NCBI GenBank assembly: GCA_021414245.1 | Contig: JAIOOU010000001.1 | Location: 1 to 64,000, forward strand | DNA: 64,000 nucleotides | Direction: 5' to 3' | DNA from: Chloroflexota bacterium | Lineage (GTDB): Bacteria > Chloroflexota > Anaerolineae > Anaerolineales > Villigracilaceae | In this document: positions 42,929 to 52,786 of the stretch, one piece after another | Numbering within the stretch: position 1 is the stretch's first letter | Layout of the letters: each line of letters begins with the position of its first letter | The notes under the pieces: generated by a model | The model's input: only the letters and a program-made list of their open reading frames with translations | Databases searched by the model: none | What the model was told of the DNA's origin: nothing | Translations under genes and position numbers: made by a program

Positions 42929-44014
42929 TTATTCGTCCGATTTCCCGGAAATGAAATCCTCCACCTTGTCGCGGCAGATGTCGTCGCGGAATTGTTTGGG
43001 CGGCGTCTTGAAGAAATACGAGGAAGGCCCGACGATCGGCCCCGCCAGTTCGCGGTCAAGCGCGATCTTTGCGCAACGGACCGCGTCGATCATGACCCCG
43101 GCGGAGTTGGGACTGTCCCAGACCTCAAGCTTCAATTCCAGATTGAGAGGTACATTTCCAAAGGTGGTGCCTTCCATGCGGATGTAGCACCATTTTCGGT
43201 CGGTCAACCAGGGGACATGGTCACTGGGGCCGACGTGTACATTGTCCTTGCCCATATCGTAGGGCACCATACTGGTGACCGCGTTGGTCTTGGAGATCTT
43301 TTTGCTTTCGAGACGTTCGCGCTCCAACATGTTCAGGAAATCCGTGTTGCCGCCGAAATTGAGCTGATATGTGCGGTCGATCTTCACGCCCCGGTCCACG
43401 AACAGGCTGGTGAGCACCCGGTGAACGATGGTCGCGCCGACCTGACTCTTGATGTCATCGCCGAGGATCGGCAGGCCGGCATCAAGGAAACGCTTGCCCC
43501 AATATTCGGAGGAGGCAATGAAGACCGGGATGGCATTCACAAATGCACAGCCGGCTTCCAACGCCTGTTCGACATACCATTTGGTCGCCATTTCGGAGCC
43601 GACCGGCAGGAAGTTGATGATGACCTCGGTTTTGGTCTCGCGCAGCAATTTGACAATGTCCGCGGTGGGGCCGGGCGCCTTGGTGATGATCTCGCTCAGG
43701 TATTTCCCGAGGCCGTCATGAGTCATGCCGCGCACGACGGGTGCATTGAGGCGGGGCACATCCGAAAATTTGTAGGTATTGTTGGGTTCGGCAAAGATCG
43801 CCTCGGAGAGGTCCTTGCCGACCTTGTTGATGTTGACGTCGATGGCCATGGTGAATTCAATATCACGGACATGATATTCACCCAGCTGGGTGTGCATAAT
43901 GCCGGGGATGGTCTCGTCCTTTTTCGCGTTCTTGTAGAATTGAACTCCCTGCACCAGTGATGACGCGCAATTTCCAACGCCGATGATGGCGACTCGTACC
44001 TTTTTTCCTGCCAT
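42929..44014 (-). CDS. ino1: Inositol-3-phosphate synthase
   Basis: A 361-residue NAD-dependent enzyme that converts glucose 6-phosphate to 1D-myo-inositol 3-phosphate. It has the N-terminal NAD motif [16 protein letters not shown] and the family sequences [36 protein letters not shown] and [13 protein letters not shown] with SKTNAVTS. It is the shorter actinobacterial/archaeal type. Inositol phosphate is used for phosphatidylinositol-like lipids or compatible solutes; which applies here is unknown. Confidence 0.95.
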   Translation of the reverse strand: MAGKKVRVAIIGVGNCASSLVQGVQFYKNAKKDETIPGIMHTQLGEYHVRDIEFTMAIDVNINKVGKDLSEAIFAEPNNTYKFSDVPRLNAPVVRGMTHDGLGKYLSEIITKAPGPTADIVKLLRETKTEVIINFLPVGSEMATKWYVEQALEAGCAFVNAIPVFIASSEYWGKRFLDAGLPILGDDIKSQVGATIVHRVLTSLFVDRGVKIDRTYQLNFGGNTDFLNMLERERLESKKISKTNAVTSMVPYDMGKDNVHVGPSDHVPWLTDRKWCYIRMEGTTFGNVPLNLELKLEVWDSPNSAGVMIDAVRCAKIALDRELAGPIVGPSSYFFKTPPKQFRDDICRDKVEDFISGKSDE

Positions 44015-44110
44015 GACAATTTCTCCTTGATTTTGGAATGCGATTCCCTTGTATAATCCGTCTTTCTTTCAGACAGACCAGTGAAGTATAATCTTACCGT
44101 AGGCTGACTT

Positions 44111-45376
44111 ATGACGATTGACCCAACCAAACTCCTGGTGCGCCTCCTGGAACTATCACGCAATCTCAGTGCAGTGGCGGATATCGATGTCTTTATGATG
44201 TCGATTCTTTCAGCTGCCGTCGAGTTGACCGGGAGTGAATCCACAGCCATTCTCGAATACGACGAAACCAAACTTGATTTTTATTACAAATATGTTCCCT
44301 GGTTTCAAAGCGAGAGCATCAAGGGGGCCAGAGTCCCATTAAACGACAGTTCGGCCGGGTGGGTCTTCCTTCAAGTCAAGCCATTGGTGATCCAGGATGT
44401 AACAAACGATCCCAAGTATTATAGCAAAAACGACGAGCTGCCGGATTTTAAGACCAGCTCGCTGCTGGCGGTGCCTTTGGTGTTGCACGAAAAAGCCTTT
44501 GGTGTATTTGAGGTATTTAATAAGGCGGCTGGGGAAGCCTATTCAGCGGAGGATGTCCGTGTCATGGAAAGCCTCGCCTCCCTGGCGGCGATCGCCATGC
44601 AGAATGACCTGCTGGCAAGAACCGTTCAAACCTCCCGGACCGAATCGCGGGAGCTTGACCGATTAAAAAGTGAATTCATTGCGATCACCTCCCATGAGCT
44701 TCGGACCCCGCTTGGGCTCATCCTTGGGCATGCCACCTTTTTGAGGGAACTGATCTCAGAGGAATTTCATGAACAGGTGGATGTCATCATCCGTGGCGCA
44801 TCCCGGCTGAAAGAGATCATTGAAAATCTCTCCAGCGTGGATAATTATCAGACCGGCGGTTCCACCCTGCGCTCGCGCAAGGTCTCCATGGCGCGCATCA
44901 TCGAGGACGTATCCGCATCCTTTCGGGATGTGGCGGGGAACAAGGGGGTTGCGATCAAAATTGAGATTGATCCATCCCAGGACCTGTGGCTCGATGTGGA
45001 TGGGAACAAGATTGCCATCGTTCTCAGTAATCTTGTTAAAAATGCCATTACATTCACAGACAACGGAGGGAATGTCACCATCCGTGCTGAAAGGCAGCCG
45101 GATTTTATCAAGGTTTCCATTCAGGATAACGGTCTGGGCATACCGGCCAGGGACCTGGCCCATGTGTTTGACCGCTTCTATCAGGTCGAATCGCATCTGA
45201 CGCGCCGGCACGGCGGCATGGGGCTTGGATTGTCTGTTGCAAAAGCCATGATTGAAATGCATGGCGGCCGGATTTGGGCGGAGAGCATGGAAGGCATGGG
45301 CAGCACTTTTATTTTTCTGCTGCCGGTCAACGTTAATCAGGCGGCGCCGGAGCCGGCCATGCCCTTTGCGGATTAG
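44111..45376 (+). CDS. Cytosolic GAF sensor histidine kinase
   Basis: A 421-residue protein without transmembrane helices: GAF domain (about 20-170), HisKA domain with the phosphorylated His in FIAITSHELRTPLG (H195), and HATPase_c domain with N box (VLSNLVKNAITFTDNGG), G1 (DNGLGIP), F box (VFDRFYQ) and G2 (GGMGLGLS). It would autophosphorylate in response to a ligand or redox change sensed by GAF. No cognate response regulator is in the window. Confidence 0.93.
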   Translation: MTIDPTKLLVRLLELSRNLSAVADIDVFMMSILSAAVELTGSESTAILEYDETKLDFYYKYVPWFQSESIKGARVPLNDSSAGWVFLQVKPLVIQDVTNDPKYYSKNDELPDFKTSSLLAVPLVLHEKAFGVFEVFNKAAGEAYSAEDVRVMESLASLAAIAMQNDLLARTVQTSRTESRELDRLKSEFIAITSHELRTPLGLILGHATFLRELISEEFHEQVDVIIRGASRLKEIIENLSSVDNYQTGGSTLRSRKVSMARIIEDVSASFRDVAGNKGVAIKIEIDPSQDLWLDVDGNKIAIVLSNLVKNAITFTDNGGNVTIRAERQPDFIKVSIQDNGLGIPARDLAHVFDRFYQVESHLTRRHGGMGLGLSVAKAMIEMHGGRIWAESMEGMGSTFIFLLPVNVNQAAPEPAMPFAD

Positions 45377-45396
45377 CAGCCTCCTAAGAGAAACCG

Positions 45397-45424
45397 ATCC
45401 CGTCGCTTCCGTTGACGGGATTTT
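45397..45424 (+). terminator. Terminator after the histidine kinase
   Basis: Arms atcccgtc (45397-45404) and gacgggat (45414-45421) are followed by TTTT. It separates the kinase from the aminotransferase gene. Confidence 0.82.
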
Positions 45425-45469
45425 TGATTCTTTGATACACTCACGCCCATTCATATGAACGGAGTCCAT

Positions 45470-46654
45470 ATGCCGGCATACAACTCTCAATTTGATCTTA
45501 TTCGACAATCCGCCACGGTCGCAATGGCTGACCGTATTCTTGCTCTTAAAGCCGGCGGGAAAAAAGTTGTCGGCTTGCAGGTGGGTGATCCTGATTTTGA
45601 GACTCCGCCGGCGGTGATGGATGCGGCTTTGAAAGCGATGCAAAGCGGGTTAACTCATTACGGCCCCTCCCGCGGCGATCCGGACCTGAGAGCTGCGGTT
45701 GCTCAAAAACTTTTCCGTGATGAAGGAGTTTCCTACAACCCGGATTCCGAGATCCTGATCACGCATGGCGGCATTCATGCCTATTATCTGGCAATGCAAT
45801 CCATTCTCAACCCCGCTGACGATGTTCTGATCCCTGACCCGTCCTGGGCGACCCATTCCAACATGGTGATCATGCTGCGGGGAAATGTGATCCGGGTCCC
45901 AGCTCCCGCCGGGAACGGGTTTGTCCCTCATTTTGATTCGTGGCTGAAGGCGCTGACTCCAAAAACCCGTGTGATTGTGTTGAATTATCCCTCCAACCCC
46001 ACAGGCGCTTATCCCTCACGGGAATATCTGCAGAAGTTGCAGGACTTTGCCGCGCAGCATCATCTCTGGATCGTGAGCGATGAAGTATATGGCAGTTTAT
46101 ATTATGAAGCGAAGCCGACTTCCGCGGCGGCAATTGAAGGCGCAAAGGAAAGAACGCTGCTCGTAAACAGCCTGTCCAAGTCCTATGCCATGACCGGCTG
46201 GAGGGTGGGCTTTCTGGCCGCGCCCGCGACTGTAATTGATAATGCCTTAAAAGCCGGACAGAACTCGATTACCTGCGTTGCCCCTTTCATTCAAAAGGCC
46301 GCCGCCTTTGCGTTGACCGACCCGGCGATTCAGGAGGTCACTGCAAATATGAGGGCTGCATATGGCCGCCGCCGCGAGTTGGTCATTCGGCTGTCGCATG
46401 AGCTGGAATGCGAAAAAGTGAAAGTCATTCCGCCCCAGGGCGCATTTTACTTTTTTCTCGACCTGCGCGCCTTGAAAATGACCTCCATTGAAATGTGTGA
46501 AAAGATTCTGGATGAGGTCGGCGTGGGACTTGTTCCCGGTTCTGCATTTGGCGAACAGGGGGAGGGCTTTATCCGCATGACCATCGCAGCTTCGGACGAG
46601 GAAGTCGAAGCGGGGTTCAGAAAAATCATCGAATGGGCCGAGAAGCAATCGTGA
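45470..46654 (+). CDS. Class I/II pyridoxal phosphate aminotransferase
   Basis: A 394-residue fold-type I aminotransferase of the aspartate aminotransferase type. It has VVGLQVGDPDFETP, the NYPSNPTGAYPSREYL loop, VSDEVYG, and the PLP-binding Lys in SLSKSYAMTGWRVGF. The C-terminal GSAFGEQGEGFIRMTIA binds the substrate carboxylate. The precise substrate (aspartate, tyrosine or a keto acid in aromatic metabolism) is uncertain; prephenate dehydratase is encoded two genes downstream. The start at 45470 is favoured by a GGAG site at 45461. Confidence 0.93.
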   Translation: MPAYNSQFDLIRQSATVAMADRILALKAGGKKVVGLQVGDPDFETPPAVMDAALKAMQSGLTHYGPSRGDPDLRAAVAQKLFRDEGVSYNPDSEILITHGGIHAYYLAMQSILNPADDVLIPDPSWATHSNMVIMLRGNVIRVPAPAGNGFVPHFDSWLKALTPKTRVIVLNYPSNPTGAYPSREYLQKLQDFAAQHHLWIVSDEVYGSLYYEAKPTSAAAIEGAKERTLLVNSLSKSYAMTGWRVGFLAAPATVIDNALKAGQNSITCVAPFIQKAAAFALTDPAIQEVTANMRAAYGRRRELVIRLSHELECEKVKVIPPQGAFYFFLDLRALKMTSIEMCEKILDEVGVGLVPGSAFGEQGEGFIRMTIAASDEEVEAGFRKIIEWAEKQS

Positions 46655-46694
46655 ACTATAATTTCACATCCACTCCTATACAAAGGATTAACCC

Positions 46695-47762
46695 ATGACC
46701 GCCATCTTGAAGAATCAATGGACTATGTTTGGTGTCTCCCTCCTGGCCAGTGCATTGACCGGAATTCTGCTGTCCCTGGAGGCAAATTCCGTATTAACGT
46801 TTGCAGTCGGTGCGGTGGCCCTCTCCACGCTGGCAACTGTTGTTGGGCATGCCACGGAACAGCTGGGTAATTATATGGGACCGGGTGCCACCGGCGTTCT
46901 TCAGTCCGCGATCGGAAATCTGCCTGAACTGTTTGTTTCCTTTTTTGCCCTGCAGGCGGGTTTAATCACAGTTGTACAATCCGCCCTGGTGGGTTCCATT
47001 TTGGCGAACAGCCTGCTGGTATTGGGGCTGGCCTTCCTGTTCGGAGGCCTGAAGCATGGTACACAAAAATTTAAATCCGAGACGCCGCGGGCCATCGCCA
47101 TATTAATGGTGTTGGCGGTATCCGCGCTGGTGTTCCCTACGCTGGCTCATGGATTGCACACTCCGGCGGAAGCCCATGAAGGTCCTTTAAGTGTCGCAAG
47201 TGCGATCGTACTTCTGGTCGTATTCTTCGCGAGCATCCCGCTTTCCCTGCAAGGGGGGACCATGGTTGAGCCGGAACAGGAATCCAGTCACAAGGAAAAA
47301 CCCTGGCCGATCGCCCGCGTGGTGATCGTGCTGGGAGTTGCAGGTGTGCTGGCTGCCTTCGTTTCCGACTGGTTTGTGCAGGCTCTTGAACCTGCGATCG
47401 AATTGCTTGGCATCTCGCAAGCCTTTGCCGGATTGGTGATCGTGGCCATAGCGGGAAATGCGGTCGAGAATGTGGTCGGGATCCAACTCGCCCTTAAGAA
47501 CAAGGCAGATTATGCCATCAGTGTCATTTTGAACAGTTCCCTGCAGATCGCTCTCGCCCTGACGCCGATCCTGGTCCTGCTCTCCTTCTTTTTCACTTCC
47601 ACAGTCCTGACCCTGGTCCTGCCTCCCTTGTTGGTTGTGGCGCTTCTGTTGACAGCCATTCTGAGCGCCCTGATCGTTTATGACGGTGAATCAAACTGGC
47701 TGGAGGGTGTGGCCCTGATCGGGTTATACGCGATCATTGCGATGTCTTTCTGGTGGGGGTAG
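46695..47762 (+). CDS. Ca2+/H+ antiporter (CaCA family, Cax/ChaA)
   Basis: A 355-residue membrane protein with about 11 helices and the two inverted alpha repeats of the CaCA family: GATGVLQSAIGNLPELFVS and AIAGNAVENVVGIQLALK, each holding the acidic residue that binds Ca2+ (Glu in NLPE and in NAVEN). A short acidic and His-rich loop (about 190-200) lies between halves. It exports Ca2+ in exchange for protons. Confidence 0.93.
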   Translation: MTAILKNQWTMFGVSLLASALTGILLSLEANSVLTFAVGAVALSTLATVVGHATEQLGNYMGPGATGVLQSAIGNLPELFVSFFALQAGLITVVQSALVGSILANSLLVLGLAFLFGGLKHGTQKFKSETPRAIAILMVLAVSALVFPTLAHGLHTPAEAHEGPLSVASAIVLLVVFFASIPLSLQGGTMVEPEQESSHKEKPWPIARVVIVLGVAGVLAAFVSDWFVQALEPAIELLGISQAFAGLVIVAIAGNAVENVVGIQLALKNKADYAISVILNSSLQIALALTPILVLLSFFFTSTVLTLVLPPLLVVALLLTAILSALIVYDGESNWLEGVALIGLYAIIAMSFWWG

Positions 47763-47814
47763 GCCGGATCCTCTGAAGAGGGAATGGGTTTTTGATTTGT
47801 GGGAGACACATGAT

Positions 47815-48627
47815 ATGAAGGTGGCATTCCAGGGCGAAGCGGGCGCATATAGTGAGCAGGCTGTATTTAATTTTTTCGGCCAGGTTGGGACGCGGCCTTG
47901 CGAGTCTTTTGAGGCGGTCTTTGACGCTGTTGTATCAAAAACATGTGATTCAGCCCTGATCCCCATTGAAAATTCCCTGGCGGGCAGCATCCATCAAAAC
48001 TATGACCTGCTGCTGCGTCACAACCTGCAGATCGTGGGGGAGTATTTTCTGCGTGTGCAGCACTGCCTGATCTCGATGCCTGGAGTAAAAAAGGAGGATA
48101 TCCGAAAGGCCATTAGCCATGCACAAGCCCTGGGGCAGTGTGCAGCTTATTTGAGAAGCCATGCCATCAAGCCTGAGCAGGTCTACGATACGGCCGGAAG
48201 CGTAAAGATTCTCAAGGAATCCGGTGCAATCGATGTGGCTGCGATTGCCTCCAAACGTGCGGCGGAATTATATGGGATGCAGATTCTTGAAGAAGGGATT
48301 GAAGACAACCCGGAAAACTATACACGCTTTCTCGCCATCCAAAGCGAGTCAATGAGGCCCGAAGGCGAAGCCAAAACCTCGATTGTGTTCACGCTTAAAA
48401 ATGTGCCAGGATCCTTGTTCAAGGCGACGAGCGTTTTTGCCCTGCGTGATATTGACCTGACCAAGATCGAATCACGTCCATTGCAGGGTAAGCCATGGGA
48501 ATATTTGTTTTATATTGATTTTATCGGTGCAATGCATGAAGATGTAACAAAACGGGCCCTGGATCACCTGGCGGAATATGCTGTGATGTTGCGCGTGCTG
48601 GGTTCATATCCCAGGTTCAAAAGGTAG
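47815..48627 (+). CDS. pheA: Prephenate dehydratase
   Basis: A 270-residue enzyme of phenylalanine synthesis: prephenate to phenylpyruvate. The catalytic domain (1 to about 180) begins KVAFQGEAGAYSEQA, with IPIENSLAGSIHQNYDLLL and the DTAGSVKIL region containing the Thr of the catalytic motif. The C-terminal ACT domain includes SIVFTLKNVPGSLFKATSVFA and the ESRP motif (KIESRPLQGKPWEYLFYID) that binds phenylalanine for feedback inhibition. No chorismate mutase domain is fused. Confidence 0.95.
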   Translation: MKVAFQGEAGAYSEQAVFNFFGQVGTRPCESFEAVFDAVVSKTCDSALIPIENSLAGSIHQNYDLLLRHNLQIVGEYFLRVQHCLISMPGVKKEDIRKAISHAQALGQCAAYLRSHAIKPEQVYDTAGSVKILKESGAIDVAAIASKRAAELYGMQILEEGIEDNPENYTRFLAIQSESMRPEGEAKTSIVFTLKNVPGSLFKATSVFALRDIDLTKIESRPLQGKPWEYLFYIDFIGAMHEDVTKRALDHLAEYAVMLRVLGSYPRFKR

Positions 48628-48657
48628 CAGCACCCTTGCGGCAGGAGGAGAAGATTT

Positions 48658-49098
48658 GTGACGACTTCCATGTTTTGTGCAGGTGTATTCTTTCTGATCG
48701 GGCTGGCAATTATGGCTTCGGGATGGATCACGTATCGCAAGTCCGGACAGGCGGCGGATTGGATTGCCGCGCCGGGGACTGTCATTACCTCCGAGGTCAT
48801 TCACTCCATTGGAGGCAAGCTCAGCTTTTCCGCGCATATTGTTTATCAATATACAGCATTAGGCAGGCGCCATACCTCCAGTCATGTCACCATCGCGGAG
48901 TTAATGGGTATATTCGATACTGGGAAGGATGAAGCGATGGCCAAGGTGAAAAAATATCCGGCGCAAAGTACGGTAACTGTCTATTATGATCCCCAGGATC
49001 CGCAGCGGGCTGTGCTTCAAAAAAATGGAGATGCGAGCCTGTTCTATCTGGGCGGAATTTTCATGGCATTTACGATCGCGATTTGGCTCCTGGGATAG
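48658..49098 (+). CDS. DUF3592 membrane protein
   Basis: A 146-residue protein with a transmembrane helix at each end (about 4-24 and 125-144) and a beta-rich extracytoplasmic domain between them, containing the DUF3592 signature: GTVITSEV near its start and VTVYYDPQDPQRAVL near its end. GTG at 48658 is the start, behind GGAGGAGA. The function of the family is unknown. Confidence 0.82.
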   Translation: MTTSMFCAGVFFLIGLAIMASGWITYRKSGQAADWIAAPGTVITSEVIHSIGGKLSFSAHIVYQYTALGRRHTSSHVTIAELMGIFDTGKDEAMAKVKKYPAQSTVTVYYDPQDPQRAVLQKNGDASLFYLGGIFMAFTIAIWLLG

Positions 49099-49117
49099 CC
49101 AGCACTGGCCATTGTTT

Positions 49118-51055
49118 CTATTTTCCAGAATCCGAATAACCCAGTCCGTGACCAAATGGAAAGAGCGGATTTTCAGAATCGTGCGGCACATCCTCCTGTT
49201 GCCTGCGTACAGCCTCCATGGATGACGGTAGCTCAAATGGCAGTTTCCCCTGCGGCGAAAATTTTCCAAAGATGACATCCAAGAGCGCATCATCACCTGC
49301 GCCGAAATTTCCCAGCAAGGCCGCACTCCTGGCTGCAATCTCCGGGATCACGGCAGGACGTTCAAGATAGATATCGAGCACAGTCGGGACCTGATCCAAA
49401 ATATCCAGGATACGTTTCTTTTCGGCGCCCTTGAAATCCAGATCCCCGGCATGGAAGTAGCCCTCCATCATCCCCCTTCGTTTCTCGTAGGGGGAGTTCA
49501 ATCGCAGAATGGCGACATCCGCATCCGATGGGTCTTTGACCACCTGTCCGTATGGGCTGATCTTTTCAGGTTTAATATTCTCAATATAAATCTTGAGTCC
49601 GCTTTTGAGCGGAAGTGTTTGACTTCCATTGCTTAATAATACGATGGATTTTCGTTGTGCCAGCTCGCCCACCTTGCGAAATTCCGGCTGGCCCACAATT
49701 TTCCCGGCGGCATCCACGTCCAAATACGGATTATCGAACAAGCCAAGTTTAAACTTGTCCCGCAGCAATCTGCGTACGGATTGATCAATGCGTTCCTCTT
49801 TTACCTTTCCCTCGCGCACCAGTTGGATGATGACCTCGGGGCAGGCTTCTCCTCCGAATTGGTCCACACCCGCTTCAAGCACCTTTTGTGCGCGCCCGGC
49901 CACGGACAGATTTTCCACCCCCCAAGCTTTCGCCGGCATCACCTCACGCCCCAGGATTTTCAGTCCATGGAGCAGCATCCAGTCGGTGCAAACGACGCCG
50001 TCGAAGCCGTATTTTTCACGCAGTAAACCTGTGATCACATCCTTGTTAAATCCAAACCCAACTTCTTCAAGCGGAGTGCCAACCGGCATCCCATAATACG
50101 GCATGATCTGTGCAGTGCCGGCTTTGAATGCAGCCTGGAATGGTTGTAGATGATAGTCGAAGTTATCTCCAGGATAAACCTGTTCTCTTCCATAGGGGAA
50201 ATGCGCGTCTTCTCCACCTTTTTGCGGGCCTGCGCCGGGAAAATGTTTGGTCATGCAGGCGACGCTTTGTTTGCCCAGGGTTTTCCCCTGAAAACCCTCT
50301 ATGTAGGCGGCGGTCATCCGGGCAGCCAATTCGGCGTCTTCGCCAAAGGTCCCATTTGTGCGAGCCCAGCGCGGTTCGGTGGCAAGATCAGCCATCGGGT
50401 GAAGCGCGAGGCGGATCCCAACGGCAAGATATTCCTGTCGAGCGATGTCCCCAAACTGCCGGACCAGTTCCACATCCCGCGTGGCGGCCAGTCCGGTTGG
50501 TTCGGGAAATTGGGAAAAACTTCCCGCCGTCATGCTGGCCAATGGGTTTTGTGTGAAGGCATGACGCGGGTCCGTGGAGATCGTGATCGGGATCCCCAGC
50601 CTTGTCCGTTCGGCCAAATTTTGGATGCGGTTGTGCCATTCCGCCATGTGACGGGGATCTGAACCTTCCAGAATGTTGAAATGATTCATGAGCCGTTGTG
50701 CGATCATGTCTGATGTTTGCGGGAGGGGATACAGGCCGGTCTTTTCGAGGATGGTGCCATCCTTGTTCATTCCGATCATGGTATGAAACAGCATGCCGGC
50801 TTTTTCATCAAGGGTCATTTGTCTCAGCAGATCGTCGACCCGCTCTTCGATGGGGCGGAGGGGGTCTTCGTATGGATCGAGCCGCCCATTCTTGTTCAAA
50901 TCGCGAAAAGTGATGCCGGCTTGCGTGAGTGTGGGTGCTTCCGTCCCCAGCCGGGACAGGTTGCGGCGTGTGTTGATATCAGGCAGGATATATTGCCAGT
51001 AATACACACCACCTGCGATTACGACAATGATGAGCGCTGGATAGATAATCCACAT
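49118..51055 (-). CDS. Glycoside hydrolase family 3 protein, membrane-anchored
   Basis: A 645-residue GH3 with an N-terminal transmembrane anchor (about 4-24). It has MTKHFPGAGPQKGGEDAHFPYG (the conserved KHF loop) and YGFDGVVCTDWML carrying the nucleophilic Asp. A C-terminal alpha/beta domain follows, with IVLLSNGSQTLPLKSG, and ends LPFELPSSMEAVRRQ and YPFGHGLGYS-like sequence. The last part is typical of beta-glucosidase-type GH3s. It would cleave beta-linked sugars outside the cell. The general acid/base residue is not obvious from sequence. Confidence 0.9.
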   Translation of the reverse strand: MWIIYPALIIVVIAGGVYYWQYILPDINTRRNLSRLGTEAPTLTQAGITFRDLNKNGRLDPYEDPLRPIEERVDDLLRQMTLDEKAGMLFHTMIGMNKDGTILEKTGLYPLPQTSDMIAQRLMNHFNILEGSDPRHMAEWHNRIQNLAERTRLGIPITISTDPRHAFTQNPLASMTAGSFSQFPEPTGLAATRDVELVRQFGDIARQEYLAVGIRLALHPMADLATEPRWARTNGTFGEDAELAARMTAAYIEGFQGKTLGKQSVACMTKHFPGAGPQKGGEDAHFPYGREQVYPGDNFDYHLQPFQAAFKAGTAQIMPYYGMPVGTPLEEVGFGFNKDVITGLLREKYGFDGVVCTDWMLLHGLKILGREVMPAKAWGVENLSVAGRAQKVLEAGVDQFGGEACPEVIIQLVREGKVKEERIDQSVRRLLRDKFKLGLFDNPYLDVDAAGKIVGQPEFRKVGELAQRKSIVLLSNGSQTLPLKSGLKIYIENIKPEKISPYGQVVKDPSDADVAILRLNSPYEKRRGMMEGYFHAGDLDFKGAEKKRILDILDQVPTVLDIYLERPAVIPEIAARSAALLGNFGAGDDALLDVIFGKFSPQGKLPFELPSSMEAVRRQQEDVPHDSENPLFPFGHGLGYSDSGK

Positions 51056-51178
51056 TGTGAGCCTCCATGGGTTAATTCGGTTTGATTATATATGTGTGTG
51101 CGGACCAAATCATCTTGATTGGGATGGATAAGGATTCGCGCCTTGTGAGAATCGTCGATAATTAGGGTCTGATTCCTC

Positions 51179-51207
51179 TTGACAAATCAGAAAACTTGTT
51201 CTAGAAT
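51179..51207 (+). promoter_or_regulatory. Sigma70-type promoter of the arsR-AHSA1 unit
   Basis: TTGACA (51179-51184), a 17-base spacer and TAGAAT (51202-51207) form a near-consensus promoter 42 bases upstream of the arsR ATG. Confidence 0.85.
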
Positions 51208-51220
51208 ATCGACCTAAAGA

Positions 51221-51236
51221 GTAACCATTCGGTTAC
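51221..51236 (+). promoter_or_regulatory. ArsR-type operator
   Basis: The perfect inverted repeat GTAACC-attc-GGTTAC (51221-51236) lies just after the predicted transcription start, between the -10 and the arsR ribosome-binding site. It is well placed for autorepression by the ArsR-family protein encoded next. Confidence 0.75.
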
Positions 51237-51248
51237 ATATAGGAGATC

Positions 51249-51584
51249 ATGAGACGAGACATTTTTCAAGCCATTGCCGACCCAAACCGCAGAGCCATCC
51301 TGGCATTGCTGGCAAATCAAAGGCTGACACTGAATGGTGTTGCCGAGAACTTTCGCATCAGCCGCCCTGCTGTTTCAAGGCATATCAAGATCTTAAAAGA
51401 GTGTGGTTTGATTGCTGTCATCCCGCAGGGACGTGAGAGGTATTGTGAGGCCCGCTTTGAAAGATTGAGCGAGGTGACCGACTGGGTTGAGCAATATCGT
51501 CAATTATGGGAAGCACGGTTCGGTCGATTGGATGACCTTTTGGAAAAAATGAAGCAGGAGAACAAAAATGCCCTCAAAAAATAA
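51249..51584 (+). CDS. ArsR-family transcriptional regulator
   Basis: A 111-residue winged-helix regulator with [23 protein letters not shown] and a recognition helix in [19 protein letters not shown], then the beta-wing GRERYCEAR. It lacks the cysteine metal site of classic ArsR/SmtB (no CxC), so the ligand is probably organic. It is encoded directly before an AHSA1 protein with a 17-base overlap, a very common pair in which the regulator controls the START-domain gene. Confidence 0.92.
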   Translation: MRRDIFQAIADPNRRAILALLANQRLTLNGVAENFRISRPAVSRHIKILKECGLIAVIPQGRERYCEARFERLSEVTDWVEQYRQLWEARFGRLDDLLEKMKQENKNALKK

Positions 51585-52050
51585 GGTTACAGTGACTGCC
51601 GAGCCTGGCAGACAGGAGCTTTTTATTACTCGTGAATTTGATGCGCCGCGTGAGTTGGTGTACCAGGCTCATATGGACCCGAAGCTCTATGTGCAGTGGC
51701 TGGGTCCGCATGGATATGAAATGATATTGGAAACCTTTGAGCCGGTCAGCGGCGGCAGGTATCGATATATTCACAAGGATCAAAATGGGAACGAATATGG
51801 GTTTCATGGTTCCTTCCACGAAATGTCGCCGAAACGGATGATTCAGACCTTTGAGTTTGAAGGCTACCCTGGCCACGTCTCTCTTGATAGCATGACGCTG
51901 GAAGAGCTGCCCGGCAACCGGACAAAGGTCACGATTCACTCCCTCTTTCAATCTGTTGCCGACCGGGATGGCATGGTCCAAAATGGTATGGAGACAGGTG
52001 TCCGTGAGGGTTATGAACGCCTTGACGATATTCTGGCAAAAGGCCTCTGA
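51568..52050 (+). CDS. AHSA1/START-domain (SRPBCC) protein
   Basis: A 160-residue protein of the Aha1-C-terminal-like SRPBCC family: [33 protein letters not shown] and a [19 protein letters not shown] strand block, with a long C-terminal helix. The fold makes a hydrophobic ligand pocket. It overlaps the arsR gene and is probably its co-regulated partner. The ligand is unknown. Confidence 0.9.
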   Translation: MPSKNKVTVTAEPGRQELFITREFDAPRELVYQAHMDPKLYVQWLGPHGYEMILETFEPVSGGRYRYIHKDQNGNEYGFHGSFHEMSPKRMIQTFEFEGYPGHVSLDSMTLEELPGNRTKVTIHSLFQSVADRDGMVQNGMETGVREGYERLDDILAKGL

Positions 52051-52051
52051 T

Positions 52052-52786
52052 ATGCCCGCAACATTGACTGCGGCTGAATTCCTCAAAAAGCTAAAGACTC
52101 TCCGCTCCCCAGTGGTTGCAAAATCTCACGCTCATCTTGTTAATGACAATGACGATTCCATTTTAGGCGTCCGCATGGGACAGGTATTTGCTCTTGCCAG
52201 GGAATTCATGAACATGGAGCTGGACGTGGTTGAGGAAATGCTTGAAAATCCCATTCATGAAATGCGGGTCGGCGCAGTCAGCATCATGGATTTTCAGGCG
52301 CGTTCCACGAAGACAACTGAAGCACGCAGGAAGGAATTGTTCGACTTGTATATCAAACGTCATGACCGCATCAACACCTGGGATCTGGTTGACCGTTCAG
52401 CCCCGTGGGTGGTCGGAAGTTATCTCTTCGACAAGCCGCGCAAGGTTTTGTATAAACTGGCAAGGTCTAAAAAGATGCCTGAACGGCGGACAGCCATTGT
52501 CAGCACGCTTTTTTTCACCAGCAAAGGCGATGTGGATGACTCATTCAAGCTTGCTGAAGTTTTGCTCCATGACAAGGAGGATTTGATTCACAAGGCTAAT
52601 GGCTGGGCATTGCGTTTCGCAGGTGATAAAGACCGAAAGCAGCTATTGAAGTTTTTGGATAAACATGCAGCCGATATGCCGCGCGTCACATTGCGGTATG
52701 CGATGGAACATTTTGATAAAAAACTGCGCGATCATTATTTGAGTCTGAAAGACCGGAACAGGAGCGAGGATGAGCATCTTTTTTGA
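52052..52786 (+). CDS. DNA alkylation repair protein (AlkD-like HEAT repeats)
   Basis: A 244-residue all-helical protein with the pattern of Pfam DNA_alkylation: VRMGQVFALAREFMNMELDVVEEMLENPIHEMRVGAVSIMDF, then TWDLVDRSAPWVVGSYL with the conserved WDxVD segment, and PERRTAIVSTLFF. AlkD-type enzymes remove bulky alkylated bases such as N7-alkylguanine. It starts 1 base after the AHSA1 stop. Confidence 0.88.
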   Translation: MPATLTAAEFLKKLKTLRSPVVAKSHAHLVNDNDDSILGVRMGQVFALAREFMNMELDVVEEMLENPIHEMRVGAVSIMDFQARSTKTTEARRKELFDLYIKRHDRINTWDLVDRSAPWVVGSYLFDKPRKVLYKLARSKKMPERRTAIVSTLFFTSKGDVDDSFKLAEVLLHDKEDLIHKANGWALRFAGDKDRKQLLKFLDKHAADMPRVTLRYAMEHFDKKLRDHYLSLKDRNRSEDEHLF

